Assembly: GCA_964444305.1 (NCBI GenBank)
Contig: CAYUGQ010000038.1
Span: forward strand, 1 to 20,245
DNA from: JAKFFN01 sp964444305
Lineage (GTDB): Bacteria; Sumerlaeota; Sumerlaeia; Sumerlaeales; Sumerlaeaceae
Length of the DNA stretch: 20,245 nucleotides
Reading direction: 5' to 3'
A program made the position numbers and the translations under genes. The first letter of the stretch is position 1; each line of letters opens with the position of its first letter. This document shows positions 1 through 6,831 of this stretch, piece by piece. The notes under the pieces were generated by a model. That model was not told where the DNA came from and did no database searches. It was given only the letters and a program-made list of their open reading frames with translations.

Positions 1-839
1 CCCAACAGGCCCTCACCATCAAAAACTCCCAAATCCCCCTCCACCGCGCCATAGACATCCTCGCCACCCCCACCGGCGACATCCCCCGCATCAAACAACA
101 ATATAAAGACATCACAGACGCCGATCTTCGCCGCGCCCTCCACTACTGCGCCCAGCTCCTCCGCGCCATCGAACAAGAAGCCGGCCTCACCCCCCCCTGG
201 GAACAAACCACCCAACCCACACCACCCCCCGCCACCCAAACACACCCCACCCCCTCAGCCACACCACCCCCCGACAACGACCTCCGCCCCTTCATCGACC
301 AAACCCTCCGCGGCAAAATCCACGCCGCCAAAGCCTACACCGACGGCGCCAGCAAAGGAAACCCCGGCCCATCCGGCATCGGCGTCGCCATCTTCACCAT
401 GGACGGCAAAAAAATCGCCCAGCAAGCCCGCAACATCGGCATCGCCACCAACAACATCGCCGAATACACCGCCCTCATCGAAGCCATGCAAATCGCCCAA
501 GACCTCCAAATCAAAGTCCTAAACGTCATCAGCGACAGCGAACTCATGGTCCGCCAAGTCTCCGGCATCTACAAAATCAAAAATCCCGACATCCTCAAAA
601 AAGTCCAGGAAGTCATCGCCCTCCGCAAAAACTTCGACCAATTCACCATAAACTACGTCGGCCGCGAACACAACAAACTCGCAGACGCCCTCTCCACATC
701 CCTCCTCAAAAAGAAAACCAACACCAGCAAAAACAAAACAAACACCACACCCCAAACCACCACCACAAACACCGACCAGCCCTACCGCGACTTCCTCGGC
801 CCCATCGACCCCAACGCCGACGACGGCTCCACAGAATAA
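1..839 (+). CDS. RNase HI-domain protein with DUF433-like N-terminal domain (5' partial)
   Basis: The reading frame is open from base 3 and no start is visible, so the gene begins before the window. The internal ATG at 399 cannot be the start because it would delete the first catalytic Asp. The C-terminal half is an RNase HI fold, which cleaves the RNA strand of RNA-DNA hybrids. All four metal-binding acidic residues are present: Asp at 342-344 (in TDGASKGNPGPSGIG), Glu at 462-464 (NIAEYTAL), Asp at 534-536 (SDSELM) and Asp at 684-686 (ADALS). Before it lies a Pro/Thr-rich linker (about 195-290). Before that is a helical segment (about 36-170, IPLHRAIDILA and ITDADLRRALHYCAQLL) resembling the HTH part of DUF433/VapB45-type proteins; this part is my inference. 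The tail after 700 is Lys/Thr/Asn-rich low complexity. The stop is 3 bases before the next ATG, which suggests co-transcription with the permease. Confidence 0.85.
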   Translation, partial: QQALTIKNSQIPLHRAIDILATPTGDIPRIKQQYKDITDADLRRALHYCAQLLRAIEQEAGLTPPWEQTTQPTPPPATQTHPTPSATPPPDNDLRPFIDQTLRGKIHAAKAYTDGASKGNPGPSGIGVAIFTMDGKKIAQQARNIGIATNNIAEYTALIEAMQIAQDLQIKVLNVISDSELMVRQVSGIYKIKNPDILKKVQEVIALRKNFDQFTINYVGREHNKLADALSTSLLKKKTNTSKNKTNTTPQTTTTNTDQPYRDFLGPIDPNADDGSTE

Positions 840-842
840 ACC

Positions 843-1733
843 ATGTCCCTAACCACCACCACAAACAACACCACCCCCCAGCAAACCATCCACGGCCGCT
901 CCCTCACAAGCCACGTCTGGCGCCGCCTCCTCAAAAACAAAAGCGCCATCCTCGGCGGCACCATCTTCCTCCTCGTCATCATCACCTCCATCATCGGCTA
1001 CTTCTACGCCAGCAACCTCTACAACATCCAAACCCGCGACGTCCGCCTCAGCCCCTCCACCACCTACTGGCTCGGCACAGACAACCTCGGCCGCGACATC
1101 CTCCACCGCATCCTCTACGGCGCCCACCTCACCATCGGCACCGGCATACTCATCGTCCTCCTCGCCATCCTCATCGGCGTCCCCCTCGGCCTCACCGCCG
1201 CATGGTTCGGAGGAAAATACGACAGCATCGTCATGCGCACCATGGACATGATCCTCTCCTTCCCCTCCATCCTCCTCGCCATGGCCGTAATGGCCGCCCT
1301 CGGCTTCAACATCCGCAACATCATCATCGCCATCGCCATCGTCTACGTCCCCAAATTCGCCCGAGTCGTCCGCGCCGCCGCCCTCGTCGAAAAATCCCTC
1401 GAATACGCCCAGGCCGCCCAGGCCCTCGGCTGCAGCCGCAGACGCATCATGCTCATCCACCTCCTCCCCAACTGCCTCGCCCCCGTACTCGTCCTCGCCA
1501 CCCTCAGCCTCGGCAGCGCCATCCTCGAAGCCGCCGCCCTCTCCTTCCTAAACCTCGGCGTACAGCCCCCCCTCCCCGAATGGGGACGCATGCTCAACGA
1601 CGGCCGCAGCAGCTTCCAGACATCCCCCCACATCATGCTCTTCCCCGGCATCGCCATCGCCCTCACAGTCCTCGGCATAAACCTCCTCGGAGACGGCCTC
1701 CGCGACGCATTCGACGTCAAAATGGACAAATAA
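843..1733 (+). CDS. ABC transporter permease, dipeptide/oligopeptide type (DppC/OppC family)
   Basis: Inner-membrane permease subunit of a peptide/nickel-type importer, 296 residues, which is normal for DppC/OppC. The N-terminus holds the OppC_N segment (WRRLLKNKSAILGG) leading into TM1 (about residues 36-54). A periplasmic stretch follows, ending in WLGTDNLGRDILHRILYGA (76-94), a hallmark of this subfamily. The BPD_transp_1 region has TM helices near 97-120, 138-155, 158-171, 211-235 and 266-285. The EAA loop that contacts the ATPase is at about 187-210 (EYAQAAQALGCSRRRIM then HLLPN). The partner permease (DppB), ATPases and binding protein are not in the window. DppB normally sits immediately upstream, but here an RNase H gene does. 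The ATG is 3 bases after the upstream stop with no clear Shine-Dalgarno, consistent with translational coupling. The substrate cannot be told. Confidence 0.92.
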   Translation: MSLTTTTNNTTPQQTIHGRSLTSHVWRRLLKNKSAILGGTIFLLVIITSIIGYFYASNLYNIQTRDVRLSPSTTYWLGTDNLGRDILHRILYGAHLTIGTGILIVLLAILIGVPLGLTAAWFGGKYDSIVMRTMDMILSFPSILLAMAVMAALGFNIRNIIIAIAIVYVPKFARVVRAAALVEKSLEYAQAAQALGCSRRRIMLIHLLPNCLAPVLVLATLSLGSAILEAAALSFLNLGVQPPLPEWGRMLNDGRSSFQTSPHIMLFPGIAIALTVLGINLLGDGLRDAFDVKMDK

Positions 1734-1825
1734 GGCCCCAACCCATCCCCCTCTCCACACCCCCCTCAAAAAAACCATTGAATTTCCCAACCACGCCTCT
1801 CGAAGGTTCACCAAATCAAAACCCC

Positions 1826-2521
1826 ATGCCACAAACACACAACCACATAAAACTACACCCCATCAGCGACCTCCCCGGCGACGAACTCCCAGACGACCCC
1901 AGCCGCATCCCCCCCGCCGTAGTCCGCCGCCTCGCCCTCTACAGCCGCGCCCTCAACGACCTCCTCCTCCAAAACCAGGAAAAAGTCAGCAGCTCAGACC
2001 TCGCCCAAATCCTCGGCATCAACAGCGCACAAGTCCGCAAAGACCTCGCCTACTTCGGACAATTCGGCGTACCCGGATTCGGATACTACGTCAAAGACCT
2101 CCTAAAAAACCTCCACCGCATCCTCCGCGCAGACCGCGACCTCAACGTCATCCTCGTCGGCATCGGAAACCTCGGCTCAGCCCTCGTATCCTACGGCGGA
2201 TTCAACCGCGACGGCTTCCGCATGATCATGGCCTTCGACGCCGACCGCCGCAAAGTCGGCTCCACCCGCGGCGATCTCCCCATACACTACATAGACGACC
2301 TCGAAACCCAGATGGCCCGCCAACAAGCAGACATCGCCGTACTAGCCGTACCCTCAGACGCCTGCCAATCCGTCGCAGACCGCCTCGTACAAGCCGGCAT
2401 ACGCGGCATCCTCAACTTCGTTCCCCGCCGCCTCACCCTCCCCCCCCACGTCAAAGTGCATTATGTAGACTTATCCATTGAAATGGAAACCCTTTCATAC
2501 TACCTCCGAACACAAGAATAA
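1826..2521 (+). CDS. rex: Redox-sensing transcriptional repressor Rex
   Basis: Rex senses the NADH/NAD+ ratio and represses fermentation and respiration genes until NADH rises. This protein has 231 residues, slightly longer than typical (about 210) because of a 25-residue N-terminal extension. The winged-helix DNA-binding domain is at about 28-95, with the family signature VSSSDLAQILGINSAQVRKD (54-73) followed by YFGQFGVPGFGY. The Rossmann NADH domain follows, with GIGNLG at 112-117 and the acidic end of beta-2 in AFDAD (136-140). The C-terminal domain-swap helix (LSIEMETLSYYL) is intact. I chose the ATG at 1826 because the frame stays open upstream only as a compositional shadow inside the permease gene (Arg/Pro/His-rich). 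I find no canonical Rex operator (TTGTG-N8-CACAA type) in the 92 bases upstream, so autoregulation is not supported. Confidence 0.95.
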   Translation: MPQTHNHIKLHPISDLPGDELPDDPSRIPPAVVRRLALYSRALNDLLLQNQEKVSSSDLAQILGINSAQVRKDLAYFGQFGVPGFGYYVKDLLKNLHRILRADRDLNVILVGIGNLGSALVSYGGFNRDGFRMIMAFDADRRKVGSTRGDLPIHYIDDLETQMARQQADIAVLAVPSDACQSVADRLVQAGIRGILNFVPRRLTLPPHVKVHYVDLSIEMETLSYYLRTQE

Positions 2522-2543
2522 TAAAAAAACCAAAAACCAAACC

Positions 2544-2550
2544 AAGGAGA
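2544..2550 (+). promoter_or_regulatory. Shine-Dalgarno of the 2559 gene
   Basis: AAGGAGA lies 8 bases before the ATG at 2559. It shows that this ATG, not the in-frame ATG at 2478 inside rex, is the start of the small secreted or anchored protein. Confidence 0.8.
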
Positions 2551-2558
2551 ACCGCACC

Positions 2559-2972
2559 ATGATCCCCTCAATCAACACCCGCACATACACCAACCTCATC
2601 CTCACGGCCATAGCAGCCGTACTCATCACCAGCACCATACAACAACACCGCCTACCCCTCATCTCCCAGGCCCACGCCCAGCGCGAAGTCGGCAACGTCT
2701 CCCGCACCGCCACCGGCGTACCCATAGACAACACCATCCCCCAGACCCAGGACGTAGCCGTAGCCGCCGCCACCAGCGAAGTCGCCGCCGCAAACCGCGA
2801 AATCGCCGAAGCCCTACGCCTCCTCGCCCAATCCATCACAGACGGCGCCACAGACATCCGCAGCGCCATCGGCCGCCAGTCCCCCGCCCCCGCCGGCAGC
2901 GCCCCTGCCGCCACCACCACAGCCCCCTCCAACCCCGCAAACACCGCACGCCCAGTCATCGAAGTACAGTAA
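2559..2972 (+). CDS. Small secreted or membrane-anchored protein of unknown function
   Basis: I do not recognise a family for this 137-residue protein. The N-terminus has one hydrophobic helix (about residues 13-28, NLILTAIAAVLITSTI) followed by a short stretch ending ISQAHAQ (about 36-42). This reads either as a signal peptide cleaved after AHA or as a signal anchor. The middle (about 65-100, TQDVAVAAATSEVAAANREI and onward) is predicted to be a single Ala/Glu-rich amphipathic helix, possibly a coiled coil. The C-terminus is an Ala/Pro/Thr-rich low-complexity tail that probably extends or spans the periplasm. The start is fixed by a good Shine-Dalgarno. It lies 37 bases after rex and 2 bases before the next small gene, so the three are probably one transcript. 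A structural or scaffold role at the envelope is possible but unproven. Confidence 0.75.
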   Translation: MIPSINTRTYTNLILTAIAAVLITSTIQQHRLPLISQAHAQREVGNVSRTATGVPIDNTIPQTQDVAVAAATSEVAAANREIAEALRLLAQSITDGATDIRSAIGRQSPAPAGSAPAATTTAPSNPANTARPVIEVQ

Positions 2973-2974
2973 CA

Positions 2975-3259
2975 TTGACCCCAAAACCCTACGACCCAAA
3001 CAAAATTGACGACGCCATCAAAGCCTTCGACAGCACTCAACCCACCGCTGCCGAAGCCTTGTTGGCGTCCGTCAAACTCATGACCACCGCCCTCAACCGC
3101 TTCCAAAACGAAGCCCCCACCCTCCGCAACCAAATCGGCGAAGAACAAACCAAAGAATTCGCCATGATCGAATTCAACGAACTGGTCTACGACATCCAGG
3201 ACGCAGTCCCCCAATCCGTCCGAATCTACAACAGCCTCATGCGAGACAAAAAACCCTAA
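2975..3259 (+). CDS. Small conserved-looking protein of unknown function (TTG start)
   Basis: This 94-residue soluble, helix-rich protein matches no family I recognise. It starts with TTG at 2975, only 2 bases after the preceding stop, so translation is probably coupled. The only in-frame ATG before the C-terminal half (3079) would remove 35 residues with the same coding character. There is no signal peptide or membrane helix. Sequence features are an acidic, charged composition, a likely helix at 10-45 (DDAIKAFDS to MTTALNRFQ) and another around 60-88 (FAMIEFNELVYDIQDAV). The pairing with the membrane-anchored 2559 product suggests a cytoplasmic partner, but this is inference from position only. 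Evidence that it is a real gene is the frame integrity, C-ending codon use matching its neighbours, and tight spacing. Confidence 0.65.
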   Translation: MTPKPYDPNKIDDAIKAFDSTQPTAAEALLASVKLMTTALNRFQNEAPTLRNQIGEEQTKEFAMIEFNELVYDIQDAVPQSVRIYNSLMRDKKP

Positions 3260-3420
3260 CACCCGCCAGCCCATAACACCACGGCACCCCAACCCTGCCC
3301 AAGCCACGCCACGCCCCCCTGCGCCAGGCAATAATATCCCCATACCCAACCCTCCGGCACATCCCTTGCTCCATTAAATCAGCCCAAACCCATCCCAACA
3401 TTACATAACAAGGAACCCCC
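3260..3420 (+). other. Intergenic region before the sugar dehydrogenase gene
   Basis: These 161 bases hold no open frame I can support and no clear terminator for the upstream small genes. The only recognisable element is the AAGGAA ribosome site at about 3409-3414, in front of ATG 3421. Confidence 0.5.
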
Positions 3421-4596
3421 ATGTCCACCATCACAAAACTCCCCACCGCCCTCCTCTTCACCACAATACTCACCCTCACAAGCCTCACCACCACAACCCA
3501 CGCCGTCGAACCCACCGCCTCCGTTCCCAAAGCCACCGGATGGCAAACCACCACCGTTCTCACCGGCCTCGAACACCCCTGGGGCATGGCATTCCTCCCC
3601 AACAACGACATCCTCATCACCGAACGCCCCGGACGCCTCCGCCTCGTCAAAGACGGCAAACTAACCTCCGAACCCATCGCCGGCATCCCCAAAGTCTTCG
3701 CCAGCGGCCAGGGCGGCCTCTTCGACATCATCCTCCACCCCAAATACGAAGAAAACAAAACCCTCTACTTCACCTTCGCCCAAGGCGACACCAAAGCCAA
3801 CCGCACCGTCCTCGCCCGCGCCACCTACGACGGCACCCGCCTCAACAACGTAACAGAAATCTTCAAAGTTAACAAAGACAAACCCGGATCCCAGCACTTC
3901 GGATCCGTCCTCGCCTGGCTCCCCGACGGCACCCTCCTCATGAGCGTCGGCGACGGCGGCAACCCCCCAGTCCAAATCGAAGGCACCCTCGCCCGCGAAC
4001 ACGCACAAAACCTCGCCAGCCACACCGGAAAAGTCATCCGCATCAACGACGACGGCACCCCCCCCCAGGACAACCCCTTCGTCGACCAGGAAGACGCCGC
4101 CCCCGAAGTATGGTCCTACGGCCACCGCAACATCCAGGGCATCGCCGTCGACACCGCCACCAGCACCACCTGGACCACCGAACACGGCCCCCGCGGCGGC
4201 GACGAACTAAACCTCACCGAACCCGGCAAAAACTACGGCTGGCCTAAAGCCAGCTTCGGCCGAGACTACGCCACCAACGAACTCGTAACACCCCACACCA
4301 GCCTCCCCGGCATGGTCGACCCCCTCATCGTCTGGACACCCGTAACCGCCGCCTCCGGCCTCGCCCTCTACACCGGCGACAAATTCCCCGACTGGAAAGG
4401 CGACCTCTTCTCCGGCGGCCTCGTCACCAGAGACGTACGCCGCATCCAACTCGAAAACAACAAAGTAGTAAAACAAGAAGGCATCGACATCGGACGAAGA
4501 GTCCGCATGGTAGTCCAAGGCCCCGACGACCTCCTCTACGTCCTCACCGACCACCCAAACGGCGAACTAATCCGCATCGAACCCGCCAACAACTAA
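3421..4596 (+). CDS. Secreted PQQ-dependent glucose/sorbosone dehydrogenase-like protein
   Basis: This 391-residue protein has a signal peptide (residues 1 to about 28, ending THA) and is therefore periplasmic or exported. It then has a six-bladed beta-propeller of the soluble glucose/sorbosone dehydrogenase (GSDH, YliI/Asd-like) family, which oxidises aldose sugars with pyrroloquinoline quinone. Family landmarks are HPWGMAFLPNNDILITERPG (52-71), GQGGLFDI (97-103), HFGSVLAWLPDG (159-170), SVGDGG (175-180), YGHRN (233-237, contributing PQQ-contacting Arg/Asn), EHGPRGGDELN (254-264) and NYGWP (271-275). No PQQ biosynthesis gene is visible here, so the cofactor may come from elsewhere or the protein may act differently. 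The ATG follows AAGGAA at about 9 bases. A strong terminator follows directly, so this is probably a single-gene unit or the last gene of one. Electron acceptor and substrate are unknown. Confidence 0.92.
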   Translation: MSTITKLPTALLFTTILTLTSLTTTTHAVEPTASVPKATGWQTTTVLTGLEHPWGMAFLPNNDILITERPGRLRLVKDGKLTSEPIAGIPKVFASGQGGLFDIILHPKYEENKTLYFTFAQGDTKANRTVLARATYDGTRLNNVTEIFKVNKDKPGSQHFGSVLAWLPDGTLLMSVGDGGNPPVQIEGTLAREHAQNLASHTGKVIRINDDGTPPQDNPFVDQEDAAPEVWSYGHRNIQGIAVDTATSTTWTTEHGPRGGDELNLTEPGKNYGWPKASFGRDYATNELVTPHTSLPGMVDPLIVWTPVTAASGLALYTGDKFPDWKGDLFSGGLVTRDVRRIQLENNKVVKQEGIDIGRRVRMVVQGPDDLLYVLTDHPNGELIRIEPANN

Positions 4597-4621
4597 ACCC
4601 AAACACAACCACCAGAAAAAC

Positions 4622-4657
4622 AAAAAAAGGGGACGCCATCCAGCGTCCCCTTTTTTT
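4622..4657. terminator. Strong, symmetric rho-independent terminator
   Basis: The arms GGGGACGC (4629-4636) and GCGTCCCC (4643-4650) are perfect, with loop CATCCA. Seven A residues precede and seven T residues follow, so the structure can act in both directions. It ends the dehydrogenase transcript 25 bases after its stop. Confidence 0.95.
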
Positions 4658-4733
4658 AAACCCTGCACATTCTTGCAAACAAGTTAAACCCGGCCATGTC
4701 GACTACACCAGACCCCAATCATACTCACAACCA

Positions 4734-4778
4734 ATAAAAAAATAGGATGCAGATCCGCAAAACAGTCTGCATCCTATT
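4734..4778 (-). terminator. Rho-independent terminator of the DUF6448-like gene
   Basis: A perfect 13-bp inverted repeat joins AATAGGATGCAGA (4741-4753) and TCTGCATCCTATT (4766-4778), with a 12-base loop. On the minus strand the stem runs into a T tract (complement of the A run at 4734-4742). The plus-strand side has no T tract, so it serves the minus-strand gene starting at 5440. Confidence 0.9.
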
Positions 4779-4822
4779 ACTTCTCAACAAACTACCCCGC
4801 TAACATGGCGGGTTCTACCTCT

Positions 4823-5440
4823 TTAGTGATCGTGCCCCGCATCCGAAGTACCATGGTTATGGTGCCCCTCAGACGTCGCAGCATCATGCACACCCTTCAC
4901 ATAATGCACATAATCCACATACTTATGGACAAATTCCCGGCCAGCCTCCACGCTCGAATCCTTCGCTGCCGCAGCCTTCTGAGTCTCAGCAAACCGCTCC
5001 TTGATCCCATCGCGAACCACACCCGCCACCGTATCAGCCAGAGCATCAATTTCGCCCGCCTCCAGCGCCGCATCCGCCTTAGCCTCCGCAGACCCAGCCG
5101 CCGCACCAGCCGGCATAATACCAGTAAAAGCAGCACCCTCACTGGCACGGTGAATCCTCACCAGCGTCTCAACAAAATGCTGATCCGCCACCTTCTTAGC
5201 CGCATCACTTTCCCCACGCACAGCCTGCGTCATATCAAACAATTCACGGATAGTAGACTCATCCTTAGCCTCCACCCACTTAAGAACCGGAGTCACATCA
5301 CCAGCATCAATCGCCGACCGCGCCTCCGTAATCACAGGCCCATCCTCACCATCACAGTGCCCCCAAGCCACAGCTCCCCCAGAAAAACTCAACACAACCG
5401 CAAATAGTACTGCCAGAGACTTCCTTTGGATAATTCCCAC
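4823..5440 (-). CDS. Secreted DUF6448-like protein with His-rich C-terminus
   Basis: This 205-residue exported protein has a signal peptide at 1 to about 25 (hydrophobic core AVLFAVVLSF, ending AVA). The mature part begins with HCDGEDGPV (28-36) and continues with ITEARSAIDAGDVTPVLKWV, DQHFVETLVRIHRASEG (86-102) and VEAGREFVHKYVDYVHYV (164-181). I recognise this pattern as that of the DUF6448 family, whose function is not known. The last 13 residues are His-rich (HHNH and HDH), together with the N-terminal His-Cys and His residues in the helices, which suggests metal binding; that is inference. The GTG start at 5440 is chosen because a near-perfect AAGGAGGTC sits 8 bases upstream. It has its own terminator and a divergent upstream region, so it is monocistronic. 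Confidence 0.85.
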   Translation of the reverse strand: MGIIQRKSLAVLFAVVLSFSGGAVAWGHCDGEDGPVITEARSAIDAGDVTPVLKWVEAKDESTIRELFDMTQAVRGESDAAKKVADQHFVETLVRIHRASEGAAFTGIMPAGAAAGSAEAKADAALEAGEIDALADTVAGVVRDGIKERFAETQKAAAAKDSSVEAGREFVHKYVDYVHYVKGVHDAATSEGHHNHGTSDAGHDH

Positions 5441-5446
5441 TTTATA

Positions 5447-5455
5447 GACCTCCTT
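5447..5455 (-). promoter_or_regulatory. Strong Shine-Dalgarno deciding the GTG start of the DUF6448-like gene
   Basis: On the minus strand AAGGAGGTC lies 8 bases before GTG at 5440. It is the best ribosome-binding site in the window and suggests efficient translation. Confidence 0.85.
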
Positions 5456-5481
5456 GGACTATTATGGATAAATATGTCCAA
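5454..5481. promoter_or_regulatory. Inverted repeat upstream of DUF6448-like gene (possible operator)
   Basis: TTGGAC (5454-5459) and GTCCAA (5476-5481) form a perfect 6-bp inverted repeat separated by 16 AT-rich bases. It overlaps the Shine-Dalgarno of the minus-strand gene, so a bound repressor or the folded leader could block translation. The surrounding 5440-5500 is the most AT-rich stretch nearby and presumably holds the promoter, but I cannot place -35/-10 boxes convincingly. Confidence 0.35.
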
Positions 5482-5606
5482 ATATGGTTTTTATTCATCA
5501 CCACACCAGCCCATATCCCCCCACACCATCAACCACCAGCACCCGCAAGACTCATCCAACAGCGCACGGCAACCTAACTATTATACTTGCAAATCAGCGC
5601 AAAAAA

Positions 5607-5634
5607 GGCACAAACCCACCCGAATTCGTATAAT
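5607..5634 (+). promoter_or_regulatory. Possible sigma70-type promoter for hisC
   Basis: A perfect TATAAT lies at 5629-5634, about 48 bases before the GTG of hisC. The best -35 at allowed spacing is GGCACA (5607-5612, 16-base spacer), which is weak. The rest of the 240-base divergent region 5441-5681 shows only AT-rich stretches and no gene. Confidence 0.4.
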
Positions 5635-5681
5635 AACGCCGTCGTCCCCCGGACGCCCAATTAACACAAAAGGCCATACCA

Positions 5682-6773
5682 GTGTTCCCCTTCCGCCCCC
5701 AGCTCCAGTCCCTCAAGCCCTACCCCCCCGGCAAACCCATCGAAGAAGTCCAGCGCCAGCAAGGCCTCACCCACATCACCAAACTCGCCAGCAACGAAAA
5801 CCCCTACGGCCCCTCCCCCCGCGCCATACAGGCCATCCGCGACAACCTCCATGACCTCCACCTATACCCCGAAAGCAACTGCTACTACCTCCGCCTCAAA
5901 CTCGCCGAAAAACTCAACGTCCCCCCCGAACAACTCTTCTTCGGCAGCGGATCCGACGAAATCGTCGCCCTCATGACCACCGCCTTCCTCGAACCCAGCG
6001 CCAGCATCGTAGTCTCCCAACACACCTTCATCCGCTACGAAATGGGCGCCATGGCCATGGGCGCCCAAGTCCGCCGCGTCCCCCTCCGCAACTGGCAACA
6101 CAACGTCGACGCCCTCCTCGCCGCCGTCGACCAAACCACCCGCATGGTCTTCATTGCCAACCCCGAAAACCCCGTCGGCTCCGCCATCCCCGCCCCCGAA
6201 GTCCACCGCCTCCTCACCTCCCTCCCCGAAAACATAATCCTCGTCCTAGACGAAGCCTACTACGAATACGCCCGCCAGTGGCCCCAATATCCAGACTCCA
6301 TACCCTGGCTAGCCCAACACCCAAACCTCGTCATCACCCGCACCTTCAGCAAAGCCTACGGCCTCGCAGGCCTCCGCCTCGGTTACGCCATCGGAAACCC
6401 CGAAATCTGGAACATCACAGACCGCATCCGCCCCCCCTTCAACGTCAGCCGCATAGCCCAGGACGCCGCCCTCGCCGCCCTCGACGACACCGAACACCTC
6501 CAGAAAACCATCCAGGGAAACCACGCCGGACTCCAATACATCTACACCAACCTCAACCGCCTCGGCCTCACCTGCGTCCCCTCCCACGCAAACTTTGTCC
6601 TCGTCGACATGAAGCGCCCGGCAGATTTATTGTACCAAGCTCTACTAGCTCATGGAGTCATCGTCCGACCAATGGGAATTTACAACCTCCCAAACCACCT
6701 CCGCATCAGCGTAGGTCTCCCACAAGAGAATGAAATTCTTGTTGAAGCGTTGACACAAGTGTTGCAAAGTTAG
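5682..6773 (+). CDS. hisC: Histidinol-phosphate aminotransferase
   Basis: PLP-dependent class I/II aminotransferase that converts imidazole-acetol phosphate to histidinol phosphate; many members also transaminate aromatic keto acids. It has 363 residues, the usual HisC length. The landmarks are KLASNENPYGPSP (34-46), YP (62-63), FGSGSDE (87-93), ANPENPVGS (159-167), LVLDEAYYEY (187-196, Asp190 and Tyr193 contact PLP) and TRTFSKAYGLAGLRLGY (219-235, Lys224 forms the Schiff base). The GTG start at 5682 fits the family N-terminus, and AAAAGG lies about 8 bases upstream. Its place directly before aroF and near tyrA suggests it may supply the transamination step to Phe/Tyr as well as His. The last 55 codons have clearly less C-ending codon bias than the rest of the gene. 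Confidence 0.93.
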   Translation: MFPFRPQLQSLKPYPPGKPIEEVQRQQGLTHITKLASNENPYGPSPRAIQAIRDNLHDLHLYPESNCYYLRLKLAEKLNVPPEQLFFGSGSDEIVALMTTAFLEPSASIVVSQHTFIRYEMGAMAMGAQVRRVPLRNWQHNVDALLAAVDQTTRMVFIANPENPVGSAIPAPEVHRLLTSLPENIILVLDEAYYEYARQWPQYPDSIPWLAQHPNLVITRTFSKAYGLAGLRLGYAIGNPEIWNITDRIRPPFNVSRIAQDAALAALDDTEHLQKTIQGNHAGLQYIYTNLNRLGLTCVPSHANFVLVDMKRPADLLYQALLAHGVIVRPMGIYNLPNHLRISVGLPQENEILVEALTQVLQS

Positions 6774-6782
6774 TTCAAGTTT

Positions 6783-6803
6783 CGCCGCTACCCCATCGCG
6801 GCG
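6783..6803 (+). other. GC-rich hairpin between hisC and aroF
   Basis: CGCCGC (6783-6788) pairs perfectly with GCGGCG (6798-6803) across a 9-base loop in the 58-base hisC-aroF gap. No T run follows, so it is not a standard terminator. It could be an mRNA-stabilising or processing hairpin. No leader peptide is visible. Confidence 0.4.
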
Positions 6804-6831
6804 AGGCGCCACTATTTTGAGAGTGTAACCC

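Noticed and set aside
849..1460. 203-residue acidic frame on - inside the permease gene
   Set aside because: Asp/Glu/Gly/Val/Ala-only composition is the typical reverse shadow of C-ending codons on +.
1202..1825. Upstream extension of the rex frame (would give a 439-residue protein)
   Set aside because: The extension lies within the permease gene in another frame and is Arg/Pro/His-rich. Rex homology begins only after 1826.
1734..1825. Rex autoregulatory operator upstream of rex
   Set aside because: I looked for TTGTG-N8-CACAA-like palindromes and found none. TTGAATTTCCCAA near 1780 is not symmetric enough.
4805..5407. 200-residue frame on + antisense to the DUF6448-like gene
   Set aside because: The minus strand has a signal peptide, strong Shine-Dalgarno, a terminator and family motifs. 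The plus frame is Ser/Arg/His-rich without signals.
6774..6831. Attenuator or riboswitch before aroF
   Set aside because: Only one hairpin is visible, with no leader peptide, no alternative pairing and no T run.
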